NCBI GenBank assembly: GCA_028583405.1
Contig: CM053260.1
Coordinates: 16,887,026 to 16,951,025 of the forward strand
DNA: 64,000 nt
Origin: Pogonophryne albipinna
Taxonomy: Eukaryota; Chordata; Actinopteri; Perciformes; Artedidraconidae
Reading direction: 5' to 3'
The notes below the pieces were generated by a model. It was not told the DNA's origin and did not search any database. It was given only the letters and a program-made list of their open reading frames with translations. This document shows positions 42,932 to 55,576 of this stretch, piece after piece (the first letter of the stretch is position 1; the number at the start of each line of letters is the position of its first letter). Position numbers and translations under genes: made by a program.

Positions 42932-44326
42932 CAATCGCTGTACACATTTCATACATTGCTACTGGCATCGCAGGGTAGGCTCAGGTTAGAGAGCTTAACA
43001 TCAGACAAGAACAAGTTATCATTGAGTAATGCTTTATGGACTTAAGCATGATGTTTATGATCTGAATCTGTGGTGCGCTGCTAACAAACATTCACATTAA
43101 CTTGATTTCTCTGCACAGTAAATGTACTGATCGTAACTTTTTAAAGTGTGACTGTTGCCTTTTAGAAGTAAATATCATCACATAGGCTCCAGTGTAGGGA
43201 ATATGAATGCCTGCTGAATAAAACACATTTGCACCTCCTCCTCATACCGTTGATCGTAATCAATAGTTTCCATTTAAAAAGTAAACATTTCGTTATATTT
43301 TATAAATACGAATTCCGCTCAAAAGCAGCAACCCCCACCACAACTGTGCTTTTGAAGTCAGCACCAGTGTTAGCTGCAGAATAAATTAACAATAAATAAA
43401 ATACACAAGAACATGTAGACATCATGGCAGGGTAAGATTCTCTCGTCTGCATTTCCCTGTACTATCTACTACACTGGAAAAACATATCTCATAGTGTTGG
43501 AAAAGTTTGAACAACAAGTACAGCAGGAGAAGCAAAGACTGAGGAGAGAAATAGGCAACCAACGTGGAAAACAGGCGGTAAGGAAAGCTCTGACATAAGC
43601 ATGGGTCCAAAAAACAAGGCCAAAAAAAAGGAGCAATCTTGTAGAAAAGGACAAAAGGCTGAAGTTGGCTTCCTGTTTGAGAGTTATGGGGTTACATTTT
43701 TCAGCCAATTCCCCATTGTGACATAACTGAAAGTTGTGAAACTTGGGGTATACGTCATGCTAAAAGCTTTAACGGTTATAAACCATGTTCTATTGGCGAA
43801 GACAGTACAAAACAGCAAAAAGTGGGATTGTATTAGCTGCTCTCCATCTGTATTATATTTTAAATCAGAAGGAGATACAAAAAGAAATTCTAGACTTGAT
43901 TAATAGAGAATGTTTTAAGCCACTTTTCAAATGAGTACAACCTTTTTTTCATCAAACATGGACTAGAATCTAGATCAACATGGAGACTTGGAAATGTCAT
44001 TGCTTTTGCTACAAAGAAGTGTAGTTTCGAAAACACTCTTAAATGTGTCAAACCTGTTCTTAATGAACATGAAATCTCTCAAAACATTACCCAAATTTAT
44101 TTTAACACTATAAATCAGCAATGAAATCGCCTTTTACATTTCTTGCAATTGGTATAATGGTACTCAAAATCTATGTGTGTTCTATCCACAATAAGACATT
44201 CACAATGTTTTTTGGAACCCGTTACATAACTTTAAACAGAGAATTGGTCGAAAAACATGATTCATTTTCTTTTTTGAATATTCAAATGAGAAGCCAACTT
44301 CAGGACCTTGAAAAAAAGCACAAAAA

Positions 44327-45346
44327 TTAAGGAATGCCATCCTTCCTCTGGCAGCACTGTGAGGGTGGCACACTCCAGTCATACACATAGGACAGTCGAA
44401 GTTTGACTTCCTCCTTGCAGAGCTTGCCGTCACGCTGCAGAGTCTGGTGTTTTTCCAACATGTCCTCCAAGCTCTGCTTATGTGTCACCAAGTATTTGTT
44501 GTTGCAACCACGCGATTTATACTCCGTGTCAAAGCGTGGGTCATGCGTCCGCCGAACATCCACTGGTGCCAGCCAGGCGCCGAGGGACACATCCTCACTC
44601 TGCCACGTCTTAAAGTAGCCCCCGTTAAGGTGCACAAAACGTACCAGGTCCGCCGACAGGATGTAGCCCCCACCCAGTGCATAGGGCAGGTAGTAGTCAC
44701 ACAGCTCCCAAAAGCTTTCCCGCCACTTTCCAGCAGTTTTCACTCGCCCTCTCCCCGAGAAGAAGCCCCAATATAACCTGTTGGGCTCCTTCCCCTTCAG
44801 CTCCTCCTTAAGGAGGTCCAAGCGAGCAAATGTGTCGTCATCTGCTTTGAGAACAAACTTGAACTCCACATTCTGGTCCAGCCAGGAGTACATGTGCAGC
44901 AGCTTGAGTGTTAAGTTCTCATAAGAATCTCGCAATTCAGGCAGCAGGAGCAAGTCTTTGTGCCGCCCTTGCTCTGTGTTAAGGTTCTGAAGGTCCTCGC
45001 TGGGAAGACCCTGAGTTCCCACCACAAACCTGGCCAGAACGTCAGAGTCCCGCTTGGCCAGCCAGGTGCTGCGGATGATGCTCCTCCGCTCTGTGTACTT
45101 AGGTCCGGTCGTGATGAGGACCACGAGGAACGCTGACAAGTGTTTGGATGTGGAAGTGGGGTCATACTGCTCTGGACGGGATTGTAAAGAATTGGCACGA
45201 GGGGCCAGGCCTGGAGGATCCTGGTGTCCCTGTGTGAGGGTTTCTGAGGTACATTTGGCCAAGAAGACCAGCACTATTGCAAAGCTGCACACAGTGCCGA
45301 TGACCAAGGCTGTCTTGTGGCGGCACAGTAGACGTATCAGGTTCAT
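44327..45346 (-). CDS. b3galt6: b3galt6, beta-1,3-galactosyltransferase 6 (galactosyltransferase II)
   Basis: This type II Golgi enzyme adds the second galactose, from UDP-Gal, to the xylose-galactose linker on which heparan and chondroitin sulfate chains are built. The coding sequence is one exon of 339 residues, close to the human 329. It has a short cytosolic tail, a membrane anchor at about 13-30, a stem to about 68 and a family 31 glycosyltransferase domain. Motifs: [10 protein letters not shown] (73-82), RRSIIRSTW (87-95), KADDDTF with the metal-binding DDD at 169-171, LGGGYILS (224-231) and [11 protein letters not shown] (251-261). An N-glycosylation site, NLT, is at 144. The ATG has a strong context (CACCATGA), and a splice acceptor lies just upstream, so the 5' UTR is probably split. 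It is divergent to dnajc16. Confidence 0.97.
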   Translation of the reverse strand: MNLIRLLCRHKTALVIGTVCSFAIVLVFLAKCTSETLTQGHQDPPGLAPRANSLQSRPEQYDPTSTSKHLSAFLVVLITTGPKYTERRSIIRSTWLAKRDSDVLARFVVGTQGLPSEDLQNLNTEQGRHKDLLLLPELRDSYENLTLKLLHMYSWLDQNVEFKFVLKADDDTFARLDLLKEELKGKEPNRLYWGFFSGRGRVKTAGKWRESFWELCDYYLPYALGGGYILSADLVRFVHLNGGYFKTWQSEDVSLGAWLAPVDVRRTHDPRFDTEYKSRGCNNKYLVTHKQSLEDMLEKHQTLQRDGKLCKEEVKLRLSYVYDWSVPPSQCCQRKDGIP

Positions 45347-45848
45347 GGTGCTGAGTCAGGGGTAGAAAAACACAAAAATAAATAAGCGTTAATGTAATTC
45401 AAAATATCAGTTAATCACAATCCCCAACGTTTTTGCAAGCGCAATCAAAAACTTGTATTAGTAGGCTGAAAGGGTAAATCACTGTGTTTTAACGTGTTTC
45501 TCAATTCAAATATGTCTGAATGATATGCAGTTATTTATCACACAGCACTAAAACATTTGCCTCAGCTCATTTTGACGGCAGTGCAGACAGACACTACAGA
45601 TGTAAACAAACGTTTATTAAAATATGTGTTATCTAATGTTATAGTAACAAAAGGCATTAAATACATCATTGCACCTTCAATTCCTGTGTTATAAAATGTG
45701 GTATATGTTTCAATTTTTTGCATTTCGTAAACCTCAGCTGCATCCGTCTGACTGACAAGCTTACCTTCAGTAGTTGAACTCTACGCTGCATACACATGTT
45801 ACAGTAATGTTATAAGCAGTAACACATTAAACAGGAAGTGTTAGTTAC

Positions 45849-45990
45849 CTTAGCTCTTTCAGAAGTACCTGTCCCGTGAACGATAGAGCCGCAGCGACCC
45901 ACAGATGGTCGTTTTTGCAAGGCTAACGTTAGCTACCGAGATAAGACCCTCTGCGCACTTTCCGAGCTCACTCCATTGAATGCAAACACA
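45849..45990 (-). other. b3galt6: Predicted 5' non-coding exon of b3galt6
   Basis: On the minus strand a donor (GCTAAG|GTAACT) ends an exon at 45849. A strong acceptor (TTTTTCTACCCCTGACTCAG) ends at 45351, leaving only CACC before the start codon. The implied 498-bp intron (45351-45848) lies wholly in the 5' UTR. The outer boundary of the exon is a guess. The CpG-richer sequence at 45850-46000 fits a promoter. Confidence 0.5.
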
Positions 45991-45999
45991 CACAGGCTG

Positions 46000-47121
46000 C
46001 TCATATTGGGCTAACCCGGTGAAAGCAAACTAAAAAGAGTTTAGAGCCGTCGGTGAGACAGGTTACAACAAGCAGCTTAAATATTTCGCTAGCTGCGTTG
46101 AGTCCAGGTTGAGTCACGTATCGATGTATTCATTTTTTTCTCTGTATTAAGTTGTGTGGCAGTGACGAAGAGGAAACGGAAGTTAAGCCCCCTGTCAGAG
46201 GGGAATTATAATAACACAAAATAAACTCTCATATGGGATTTTTGTCTTGTTTTATTTAGATAATTGTTGTTTTGTGAAAATGATCTAACTCTAATACTAT
46301 CTTTTGACATATTTGCCAAGAACGATATGAACATTTTAATTACATATTTTAAAAAAAAATAAGACCATTGTCATGCACAATCTGAAAATAATTTGTCTAA
46401 AGGGAACATTTAGAAAAATAAAGGGTGAGCAGTGTGAGGACAGCTGCTTACTGGAGCATGCGCAGTGTTTCCAGTGCTGCAGCGTCAAGTTAGAGCCAAA
46501 AGTAAACCGGATGCTATATATGGGTAGCTTCAAAAATAAAAGCACATTCAAATTGACTTGTTTTTAAGATAATCATAATAACCCTGCCAAGTTGCTTGAT
46601 ATGTTTGGTCTTCTTTGTGCGGAAGATATATTCACAACAAAACAAGCATAATATATTTGAATTAACATATCTAAATGCACAATGGTAATGATGTATGTAT
46701 GGTTGGTGATTTTCAAATACAATTAATTGTGTTCTTGTATGATGGGTTAGGCCTGTGATTCTAGATCTTAAATAACTCATAAATCATTAATTTACAAGCG
46801 TGTATAATTGTTTTTCTTCCAGCACTATGTAAGGTAAAAAAAGGTAAATCATTCTCATGGTTACCCTGACGTTCAAAATGGTTGAGGATATTATTGTGAA
46901 ATATGCAAGCGGAAGTTGAATGTTTAACTGCGGGCGTGACGCTAACAGATCGCATTAGCTAGAAAAATACTAGCATGTCGGCTTTATTTGACTTTACATT
47001 GAAGACGTCAACATAGCGGACCATGTAAGCTGTTATCTTGACATAGTTGTCCTTTACAGAATATATTTGTTTCATTACCTGGCCGGCAGCTCTGTAGCTT
47101 GGACGAGGACAGTGGAAAGCA
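46000..47121. other. Intergenic region between divergent b3galt6 and dnajc16
   Basis: About 1.1 kb separates the likely b3galt6 promoter from the dnajc16 start codon. Only the last 100 bases or so look like 5' UTR. No TATA box, repeat or additional gene is evident. Confidence 0.4.
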
Positions 47122-50100
47122 ATGACGCTCAGCAGGATCCGCCGACATCCTCTGACATGTCCAGTTTCGCTCGCCATCTTTCTGCTAATATTGAGTGTGC
47201 AGCTGGTGAGAGCAGCCTCTGAAAATGACCCCTACAAAATCCTGGGTGTCGGCAGGAGTGCAAGTCAAGCAGAAATCAAAAAGGCATACAAGACCCTCGC
47301 AAAGGAATGGTGAGTTACTGAAATTATGTCCCCTAACAGTAGGCCAGCTGCACCTATGGGCTGCAGCAGGTCCCTCAGGTTAACAGCTGCTTTACGGCTA
47401 CACAGACATGATTACAGACATTTATGAGCCCCAGAAAAATATATCTATTGTGTTGGTGTGCACCTGAACTAGTGCTAATTAGCTTAACCTATCACCAGAC
47501 AGTACACCTGAGAGTTGTTTTGTAACCCTCTATGACCCAGCCAGCACTGATATGATTGTATGCATTTCTTTTTGTTTAGGCATCCAGACAAGAACAAGAG
47601 CCCTGGAGCTGAGGACATGTTCATTAAGGTTTCAAAGTCATACGAGGTGGGTAAAAGTGAATCATTACATGTCATGTACTCTATATCATAGAAACTCATG
47701 CTGGAATCCATAATGACTATGTGGTTCATTCATTCTGTTTCACTTTCTATATCTAATGTTCTTGCTGTTGTTGTCACAGTCCTCTCATATGTGCTTTTCA
47801 TTGTCTTTTGCACACAGATCCTGTCAAACGAGGAACGAAGGTCCAACTTCGACCGCTATGGGCAGACTGATGATAGCCAGCCATTCGGCCATTCGCAGCA
47901 TCAAGGTTTCCGCGGCTCTCACAACAGCTTCTACTTTGATGAGTCTTTTTTCCATTTCCCCAGGTACAGGTTCAGATTTGTATTGTCTAACATTGAAATA
48001 GTTGTCCCCTGTCTTTTATATAGACTGTCACATGTTTGTGAAGACACTATTATTAAAGAGAACCAAACTGGTAAACTTGAAGCCTAGCTGCTTATTTTTT
48101 GAATATTGCCAAAAGCGCTTTTTTTTTATTCAAAGCATCAAATATGCTTTAAACCAATTTAGTTTGGTGTGACTTCTTTGTCACTGCTTTTGTGAAGGTA
48201 AAAAGTATTTTCATGTGTCTCTTCTGACAAAACATTTCTTTCTCCACATTCCCATGACCTTGTTTCTAAACATTTATTTCCCGGCAAGCTGCTCTGTCCA
48301 CATTGAGTGGTTTCAATTAGTCTCCTCCTTCTGTTTGCTTTGGTTATTGATTATTTTATAAAAGACAAACAGCTATCGTCCTAGATCCAAAACTTTTATT
48401 TGAAGCGGTTATTGTACTCATCCTAGATTTAGCTAATGAATTGAACAACTGATAAATCAACATAATAGGGATCATCTGCTAGCTCTAACTTCTCAAAAGT
48501 GATGATGTGCTAGCTAATCGCCATTTCATGCCATTGTGAAAGGAATACCTTTTGCAATTGTTGCCTGTTAATAATAAATTAAGCCATTAACAAAATATCA
48601 CATTGATCTCTTCTTAGCTAGGAGTGGAATTTGATTAAGTAAAAGTTGAAATAATTGCTAGTTGCAGACGTTGGTTGAGACTTAAAGGAGAAAAGCAGCA
48701 GTCTGTTGGCCTAATAAAGAAAAGTCTCACTGTCTTGCCTCCTCCAGGTCCAGGGACTTTGCAGACAGCAAGTACCTGCTTCACCATGCGCAGTTTAACA
48801 GCGACGTCCTCCCAGACAGTTACAAGAGGCCGTACCTGATCAAAGTGACCTCTGAGTGGTGCTTTGCATGCATCCACATTGAGCCTGTGTGGAAGGAGGC
48901 GGTGCAGGAGCTGGAGCCTCTGGGTAAGTCTGCTGTCACTCCCATCAGTCCGCCCTGTTCAGGAAGATGCTTGGTTCCTCTAAAACAGTGCTTCTCAAAG
49001 TGTGATCCGTGGACCACTGGTGGTCCGTGAGCGCCCCCTAGTGGTCCGTGAGTATATTGGTAACATTTCACAATTTAAATAAATGTATTTATTTAAGTTT
49101 TCCGCACTCTCGCGGGGATATCTCCGCAATGGAGCAAGCTTAAGTTTCATTTTCGGTTGCATGATATAGCCCAGCGCAACACCTTCATCACACATGTTGC
49201 CACTTGTTTGTACCATTTTCAGGCGATTTGTAATCTGTTCTAGAAAAATGATGTGTTTTTGGATGTTTGTGGAGTTAGGTGGTCCGCGAGTGTTTTTTTT
49301 ATTGGTTAAGTGGTCCTAGGTATGAAAAAGTTTGAGAAACACTGCTCTAAAAGCATCAGCTCTAATGTTTGCTCAGTGGCAGGCCATTAGATAAATGTGT
49401 TTTCAAGTGTTAAGATGCTTTACTGGGAGCCAACACCTTTTATTAATTATTTATTTGGGTTCATTTAGTTTTTCTTGCCTAATGGAACAAAGAGTAAAGC
49501 CAAGGGAAGGATTTAACCAAATGTAAGAATTTTCTGGAATTGGAGATGATTTTCTAAGTTATTTCGGTGATTCTGCTAATTAGATATACAGTTTCCTGTT
49601 CCCTACAGACTTCATCTCATTTGTAGTCTTTAATGGTCAAATGCCCTGCCCTAGAAAAATATCCTGCACATTTATGTTCCCAATGCTCTTCACTATGCAA
49701 AAGTCACCAGTCTAAACCAGTTGAGTTTTTATTCAGTAAAGATGAAGATGAATGTTTTAAGATTTATGAAACTAAGCTCAGTACACAATTCTATTTCCAG
49801 CTTTTCTTGCCATGAGTGTTTTTTCTGTGGGTTTGTCATAATAAGCCACATCTCTTACATGAAACAGTAATTCTACCCATTGTTTATATTAAGTTATTGA
49901 CAAATGCATCCCATGTATATCTCAGATGCAAAGCCTTAGTACAAAATCCCCCTTCAGAGTGATAAGAAAACTTGTTTCAAAGTCTTTCTGCTCAGGTTTT
50001 GTCATTTGCTGTTATATGGATGCACAGATTCAGCGAGATGCTAAAAACAGACTTACTGCATTCATCTTTTATGGACCCTTTCCATTAGGCAGCCCCTCAC

Positions 50101-52755
50101 TTATTTCAAAGACTCAAGTAAAAATCCAACGTCTTGAAGTTGTCTGGTCTGTGTCTGTGTTTCTTTACTGCACCGTTTGAAATCCCTATTTGAACAGCAT
50201 CCAGTGTATTTTGCTGAAATATTGGTGCATTTACCGAGACATAAATGATCTTAAAGACCATGAGTCTGTGGTTGTATGTTCTGTTTTCAAAAAAAGGAAG
50301 CCTTCTGAAAATCACTGGATATCGTGGTGTGAAAATGAGTTTCATGCAGCATTACCCCTTCATTGTGACAACACTTCCTCTACTGTATCAGTTGCAATAG
50401 CAGTCTATTTTTGCTTTTACACCAGGTGTTGGCATTGGCATCGTGGACCTGGGTTACGAGCGTCGCCTGGCCAACCAGCTGGGAGCTCACCGCGCCCCCT
50501 CCATCATCGGGCTGGTGAACGGCAGGGTGACCTTCTTCCATCAGGCTGTGATACGGGAGCACCTGCGACAGTTCATTGACGACCTGCTGCCCCATAAACT
50601 GGTGGAAAAGGTAAACGCAACAGATGTAAAAATACTGCTTCATGTATGTACCCTCAGATTAGTTAAGCCAGATACCAGGCATTTTGTTTCTTAGTTTATG
50701 GGACGCATTAGGCCTTTTGAATCTCTGCCATGACAGTATTTTACAGAGAAAATGTATGTTTTAAATAAGGCCTAAATGTCTGCCACTGTGGGCCTGGGTC
50801 TGTCTGCAAGTTCTTATATATCTCAACCTGATTTTTGCCCGATTCCTAAATCGTTCTAGGCCTGATTATGTAAACATATATTTACAAGTGAAGTTTCTCA
50901 AAATGTGAAGTGGTGCACTGTTTTACAATTGAGCAAAAAATACAATGTTTAACTAATTGCCCTTGTTCCCCCAGATCACAGACAACAACTACATTGCTTT
51001 TCTGGATAGCTGGCGTGTGGAAAATAAGCCCAGCGTTATTTTGTTTGACCAAGTTCCTGTTGTTCCTCTACTCTATAAAGTAAGCAATGCATTGACGCAC
51101 ACACACATACACACTAAATACTACATTTTATTTACAAGGTTGATGTTGTGGTGTGGTTTCCACCAATACAAAAGACAGCAGATATATTAAACTCCAGCAC
51201 CAACTATAGAGCCATCTGTGGGAACAGCTCTTTCTCATTTTTCTGTTCACTAAGAACTCTTTTCATCTATTACATTCATATACTCTGGAAATATTGTTTG
51301 AATGACTTAATATGAATAAATGTGTTAAAAAAGACGGAGAAAGGGAATAATTCAGGGCCAATTATTGGAACAGTGTGAACCAATCAGATGTCTTCTTTTC
51401 AACACATTCCTCTACAATTCGATATATATTTGTATCCTCCAGTTAACAGCCTTTGCCTACAAAGACTATGTGCGCTTCGGGTACGTGGACCAGGGTGAGA
51501 AACACAACAATCGGCTCCTGCGGCAGTTCAACATCAACACGTACGCCCCCACCATGCTGCTGTTTAAAGAGGACACTGAGAAGCCTGTTGATATCATCCA
51601 GGTAATAAAATAAAGAAGTGAACGAATTGGCTGACCATTTTTGTCAATCTGCATTATACTAGTTCTTGCTCTGCACCCTTCACACCCCCTCACTTTCTCT
51701 CCTTCAGGCCAGAGGGATGAAGCGACAGATCATGGAGGAGTTTGTCTCCAACAACAAGTTCCTGCAGGTTCCACGGCTGGTCAACCAGCAGCTTTTTGAT
51801 GAGCTGTGTCCTGTCAAGCAGTTCCACCGACGGAGGAAGTAAGATTTATTTATGTATTTTATATGTTTATGAGCAGGATCTTAAGCCTTTGGACCTGTAT
51901 TGAATATCTCTCCTACATTGTTATATCGTTGTATGAATTGTTGTGGAAAGGAAAGGAAAAAGCCAAGCCCAGAATTCGAATTTCAAACATCAAAAGAAGC
52001 AAAACAGAATTGTCAGACAGGCATTACAGCGGGTGTCACTGAACTGAAACGTTGTGTCTTAAGTCTATTTGCAGCAAGTGAATTGACTGTGAATGTTTTG
52101 CAGGTACTGTGTGCTGCTGATCACGGGGGAGGACCAAGCCTTCCTAACAGGCAATAAAGCCTTCCTAGACTTTGCATCGGTCAACAAAAAAGACGTGCTG
52201 CGGTTTGCATACGTCTACCAGCGGCAGCAGCAGCCTCTCTGCCAGGCACTGCTCCATAATCAGGCTGCACTCTCACCCCAGGTCAGTGGCACAAACGCAT
52301 ACAAAGTGCACACGCATGCATCATTCACATGCTGGTCTCGTATGCAAAGATGCAAAAAAATCTCCTCATAATCAAATGCATGACACAAAGGAAGAAAATC
52401 TGTCTTTCAGTTCATTGAGGACAACGGGTGCTTGCTGTAAAACGTTCTATATCCAGCGTATCCAGAATTGGATATGTGTCAGATTACCGATATGTTCACC
52501 CTGAGACTCTGTATACAGTGAAAGTGATTTATTTTGCCCGCTGACAGGTGGTGATTCTCGAGAGGCGGAGCCAAGCCGGTAAGGTCATGTACCGCTCTGT
52601 GAGTGGTGGATGGAACGGCAGCGAGGAAGATAAGTACCGCCTCCACGAACAGCTGGAGATCCTTCAGAAAGACCCCACCTATCTGAGCTCAGACGCCACC
52701 CTGCCAGAACTCAACAACGAGATGGCCCCCGTAAGTTTCTGCAGACACACACGCA

Positions 52756-52812
<57 letters not shown>

Positions 52813-55576
52813 CTTTAGCGTTGGACTGGAGATGCTGACAGTGATGAATTAAACTACAGGTATTCTTTGTGGGTTAATGGAATTGTTTTCTGTTTAATTT
52901 CCCCAGATGTTTATCATTCAGTGGATGAATGCTGCCTCTGATTACGTCCTTCAAGTATATGATGACCTTCTCTACTCAAACTGGTAAGACAACACTCGCC
53001 CAGCATTAATGCAAACAAGAGTCAGACAGATAAGGTTGTGTACTTTCTGAAATCTATCGGAAGCTTAGTCATGCTTCTGCATCGAGATGCTGCCATAAAA
53101 TGTACACATTTAGGGTGTCCTGTCATAGCCGCGATGCACCTTTTCTTTTGGAAAAGATGACAGGAAGACTACGAGTGTTAATGGTTGATATGGGCTGCTG
53201 TGTGTTTTCTCCTACTTGTCTCCTCAAGGCGCGAGATGATGCCCATCCTGTCGCTGATCTTCTCAGCTCTCTTCATTCTTTTTGGCACTGTCATCATTCA
53301 GGCCTTCAGGTGAGAGTGCACCATGACTCTTTTTTTGTATTCATTTGAGCATTTGACTTGCAATTCCTTTCATTACAAATATCCTGTACATAACTTGTCG
53401 ACTAAATCTGCAATCGATGGATCTTTATCTTATTTTCTTCTAATTCTGCTTGATTATTAGTGGTTTTGACTTCTGTTGAGTCAAATACCTGCTGGATATC
53501 ATTTCCCTAAGAGTCAGAGCTGTTGGTGTTCACACTAATGATTTCCTTTTTTGATTTTCAGTGAGCCAGGTGAGAGCACACCCCGGAAACCAAAGCCAAA
53601 GGACCAAACGCAGTCCGAGGAAGACGCATCGAGTAGAGCCAGTACTTCAAGGTAATGTTATGAAAGGGAACACGAGATAGACACAGAATACAACAGATAG
53701 CGGATACTTACTTACTCACAATACAACTTATAACTGGTAACTAAGGAAAACATTAAATGTCAGAGCGATGTTTCTAAACCTTATTTTGCAGTTAATATAT
53801 CTTGCTGGCAGGACCCTAGCGTGGCTGAGCCAAACTCCTCTCGATAAAAATAACCTTAAAGGGACAATTCACCTCGACATTCGATGTACGTATTATTCCT
53901 CTTATGTAGTGTCATGGCCTGGCTCTTGGCCATAACAAAGAACCCGGAAAGGACGCGATATAAGGAAAGATATTTATTAAAATAAACTCAACTTAACTAA
54001 AGAGCTACCACAATGGGATGCGTTGATCAGTAGTGTAGGTGTGGGTGTGTGAACATGGTGTGGTGCAAGGTCTTGAATGCCAAACTAAGATGAAGGTAAA
54101 CGCATAAATAAGGTAGCTGCTCTCCAAACAAATCCTCCAACAGAGAGAGCGAACAAGACTCTGGCCATTTCTCAATGTCGAGAAGAGCTGCTGCAGAGCC
54201 ACTATTTCAAGTATACTACGTCATCGAGTGGCGCCGAATGCTGGGCATTTAACATGCATTTAAACTGTCCTTCGGCGCCACTCGATGACGTAGTATACTT
54301 GAAATAGTGGCTCTGCAGCAGGTTTACTCGACATTGAGAAACGGCCTCTAGCTCGGGCCTTTCACTCCTCAGCAACCGGCGGTCAGGTGCCCTCAATCAG
54401 TGCTGATACGGATGAAGGGAGATCGTTAAAGGGACATCCACACACACAACAGGGGAGAGTAAAGCAGGAGCCGTCACAGTAGTTGTATCGGTGTAGATAA
54501 AGAAGACTAAAGAAGCTTCTTCGGCTGAACTGTAAACGCTTTAATAGACAAACACGACATCTAGTTTAGATTGTTTTCTTTTTCCTCCCTGTATTCTTCC
54601 CTCACTCCTTCTTTCTCATTGGCCGCTGCAGCCGTCCTCCTAAGAAGGACTTTGTGGAAGTGACGGAGCTGACGGACATCACGTACATCAGCAACCTGGT
54701 GAAGCTGAGGCCCGGCCACATCAACGTTGTACTCGTGCTCACCAACGCCTCTAAGAATGCCCTGCTCAGGAAATATGCCAAGGAGGTTTTTTCTTTCTCT
54801 GGGTAAGTCTCCTCACTACAGTTTTTAAGTTTCTATTATTCTTAGTTTATTCATTTAAAAAAAAAAAAAAGGAAGCCTTCCAAATGCAGTCTGTAAATGA
54901 GCACTGAATGTGGTTAAAACAACTATAAATGTTGTGTCTACTTGTCTTACCAATGTTTAAGTAACTTGCCTTTTAAATAATGGAACTAAGTGTATATATT
55001 GATTAAAAAGAAAAGAAACGTGTCCACTAAGGTGCCAATATTGCATATTTTTCACTTGGTCCAGTTAATAATCCTAAACCCCTCTGCCACTACAGGACTC
55101 AGACGCTCCACTTCTCCTTCCTTAACGGTGATAAGCACCGCCACTGGATGCCATCGCTCCTTCGCTCGACATCTGACACCATGCCGAGTCATTCGGACGA
55201 GGATGAGGAGTCTCCAGACTACGCCGGCCACGTCCTGGCCCTCAACGGCCACAAGAAATACTTTTGCCTCTTTAGACCCGTCTTCACCGGAGACGATCCC
55301 AACGACTCGGCGTCTGACACCTCGTCCTCTGAGAGCAGGAGGAAGTCCCGGTCCAGGTCCAGGTCCAGCTCCCACTCTCGGTCCAGGTCCCATTCCAGGG
55401 AGGATGGGGCCGTACCCAAGAGGGGCTCAAACAGGGCCACCACCATAGAAGTGCACCACAAGCTGGACAGACTGGGACTGTGGATGGAGAGGCTGATGGA
55501 GGGGACCCTCCCCCGGTTACAGGTCACCGCATGGCCCTCTCTTGGCGAAACCAATAACTCCTCCGCAGAGAGCTGA
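47122..55576 (+). CDS. dnajc16: dnajc16 (ERdj8), ER membrane J-domain protein (15 coding exons)
   Basis: An ER co-chaperone with a J domain and thioredoxin-like folds; the mammalian protein, ERdj8, is reported to influence autophagosome size. Exons: 47122-47309, 47580-47646, 47818-47963, 48748-48923, 50426-50610, 50975-51079, 51443-51601, 51708-51838, 52104-52281, 52548-52730, 52907-52983, 53229-53309, 53562-53651, 54632-54802, 55096-55576. They sum to 2,418 nt, 805 residues (human 782), and every phase matches. A signal peptide covers about 1-32 and the J domain about 35-99, with HPD at 64-66. A thioredoxin-like segment follows with WCFAC (CxxC, 172-175). A transmembrane helix lies at about 537-556. 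The last exon ends in an acidic stretch and an arginine/serine-rich run (about 715-737). Intron 4 carries a hAT MITE and intron 13 a foldback element. Confidence 0.97.
48986..49344 (-). mobile_element. hAT-type MITE, copy B, in dnajc16 intron 4 (perfect 8-bp duplication)
   Basis: It starts CAGTGCTTCTCAAAG and ends TTTGAGAAACACTG. The exact duplication CTCTAAAA flanks it at 48978-48985 and 49345-49352. Along its whole length it is the reverse complement of the element at 5369-5706, with scattered differences. It is non-coding. Confidence 0.92.
52745..52810. repeat. (CA)n microsatellite in dnajc16 intron 10
   Basis: An impure start is followed by a pure CA run, beginning only about 15 bp after the exon 10 donor. 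Confidence 0.95.
54162..54350. mobile_element. Foldback element in dnajc16 intron 13
   Basis: The arms 54162-54238 and 54274-54350 are about 76 bp, nearly exact reverse complements, with a spacer of about 35 bp. The outer ends are GGCCRTTTCTCAATGTCGA. TCT occurs on both outer sides, which could be a 3-bp target duplication. No coding sequence. The superfamily is not assigned; a 3-bp duplication would suit PIF/Harbinger, though TCT is not its usual target. Confidence 0.85.

Noticed and set aside
44447..44776. 109-codon plus-strand frame opposite b3galt6
   Set aside because: Antisense shadow of the intact galactosyltransferase coding sequence.
55052..55554. Minus-strand frames of over 110 codons opposite the last dnajc16 exon
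   Set aside because: They are antisense shadows of a codon-biased, GC-rich exon; the plus strand carries the conserved protein.
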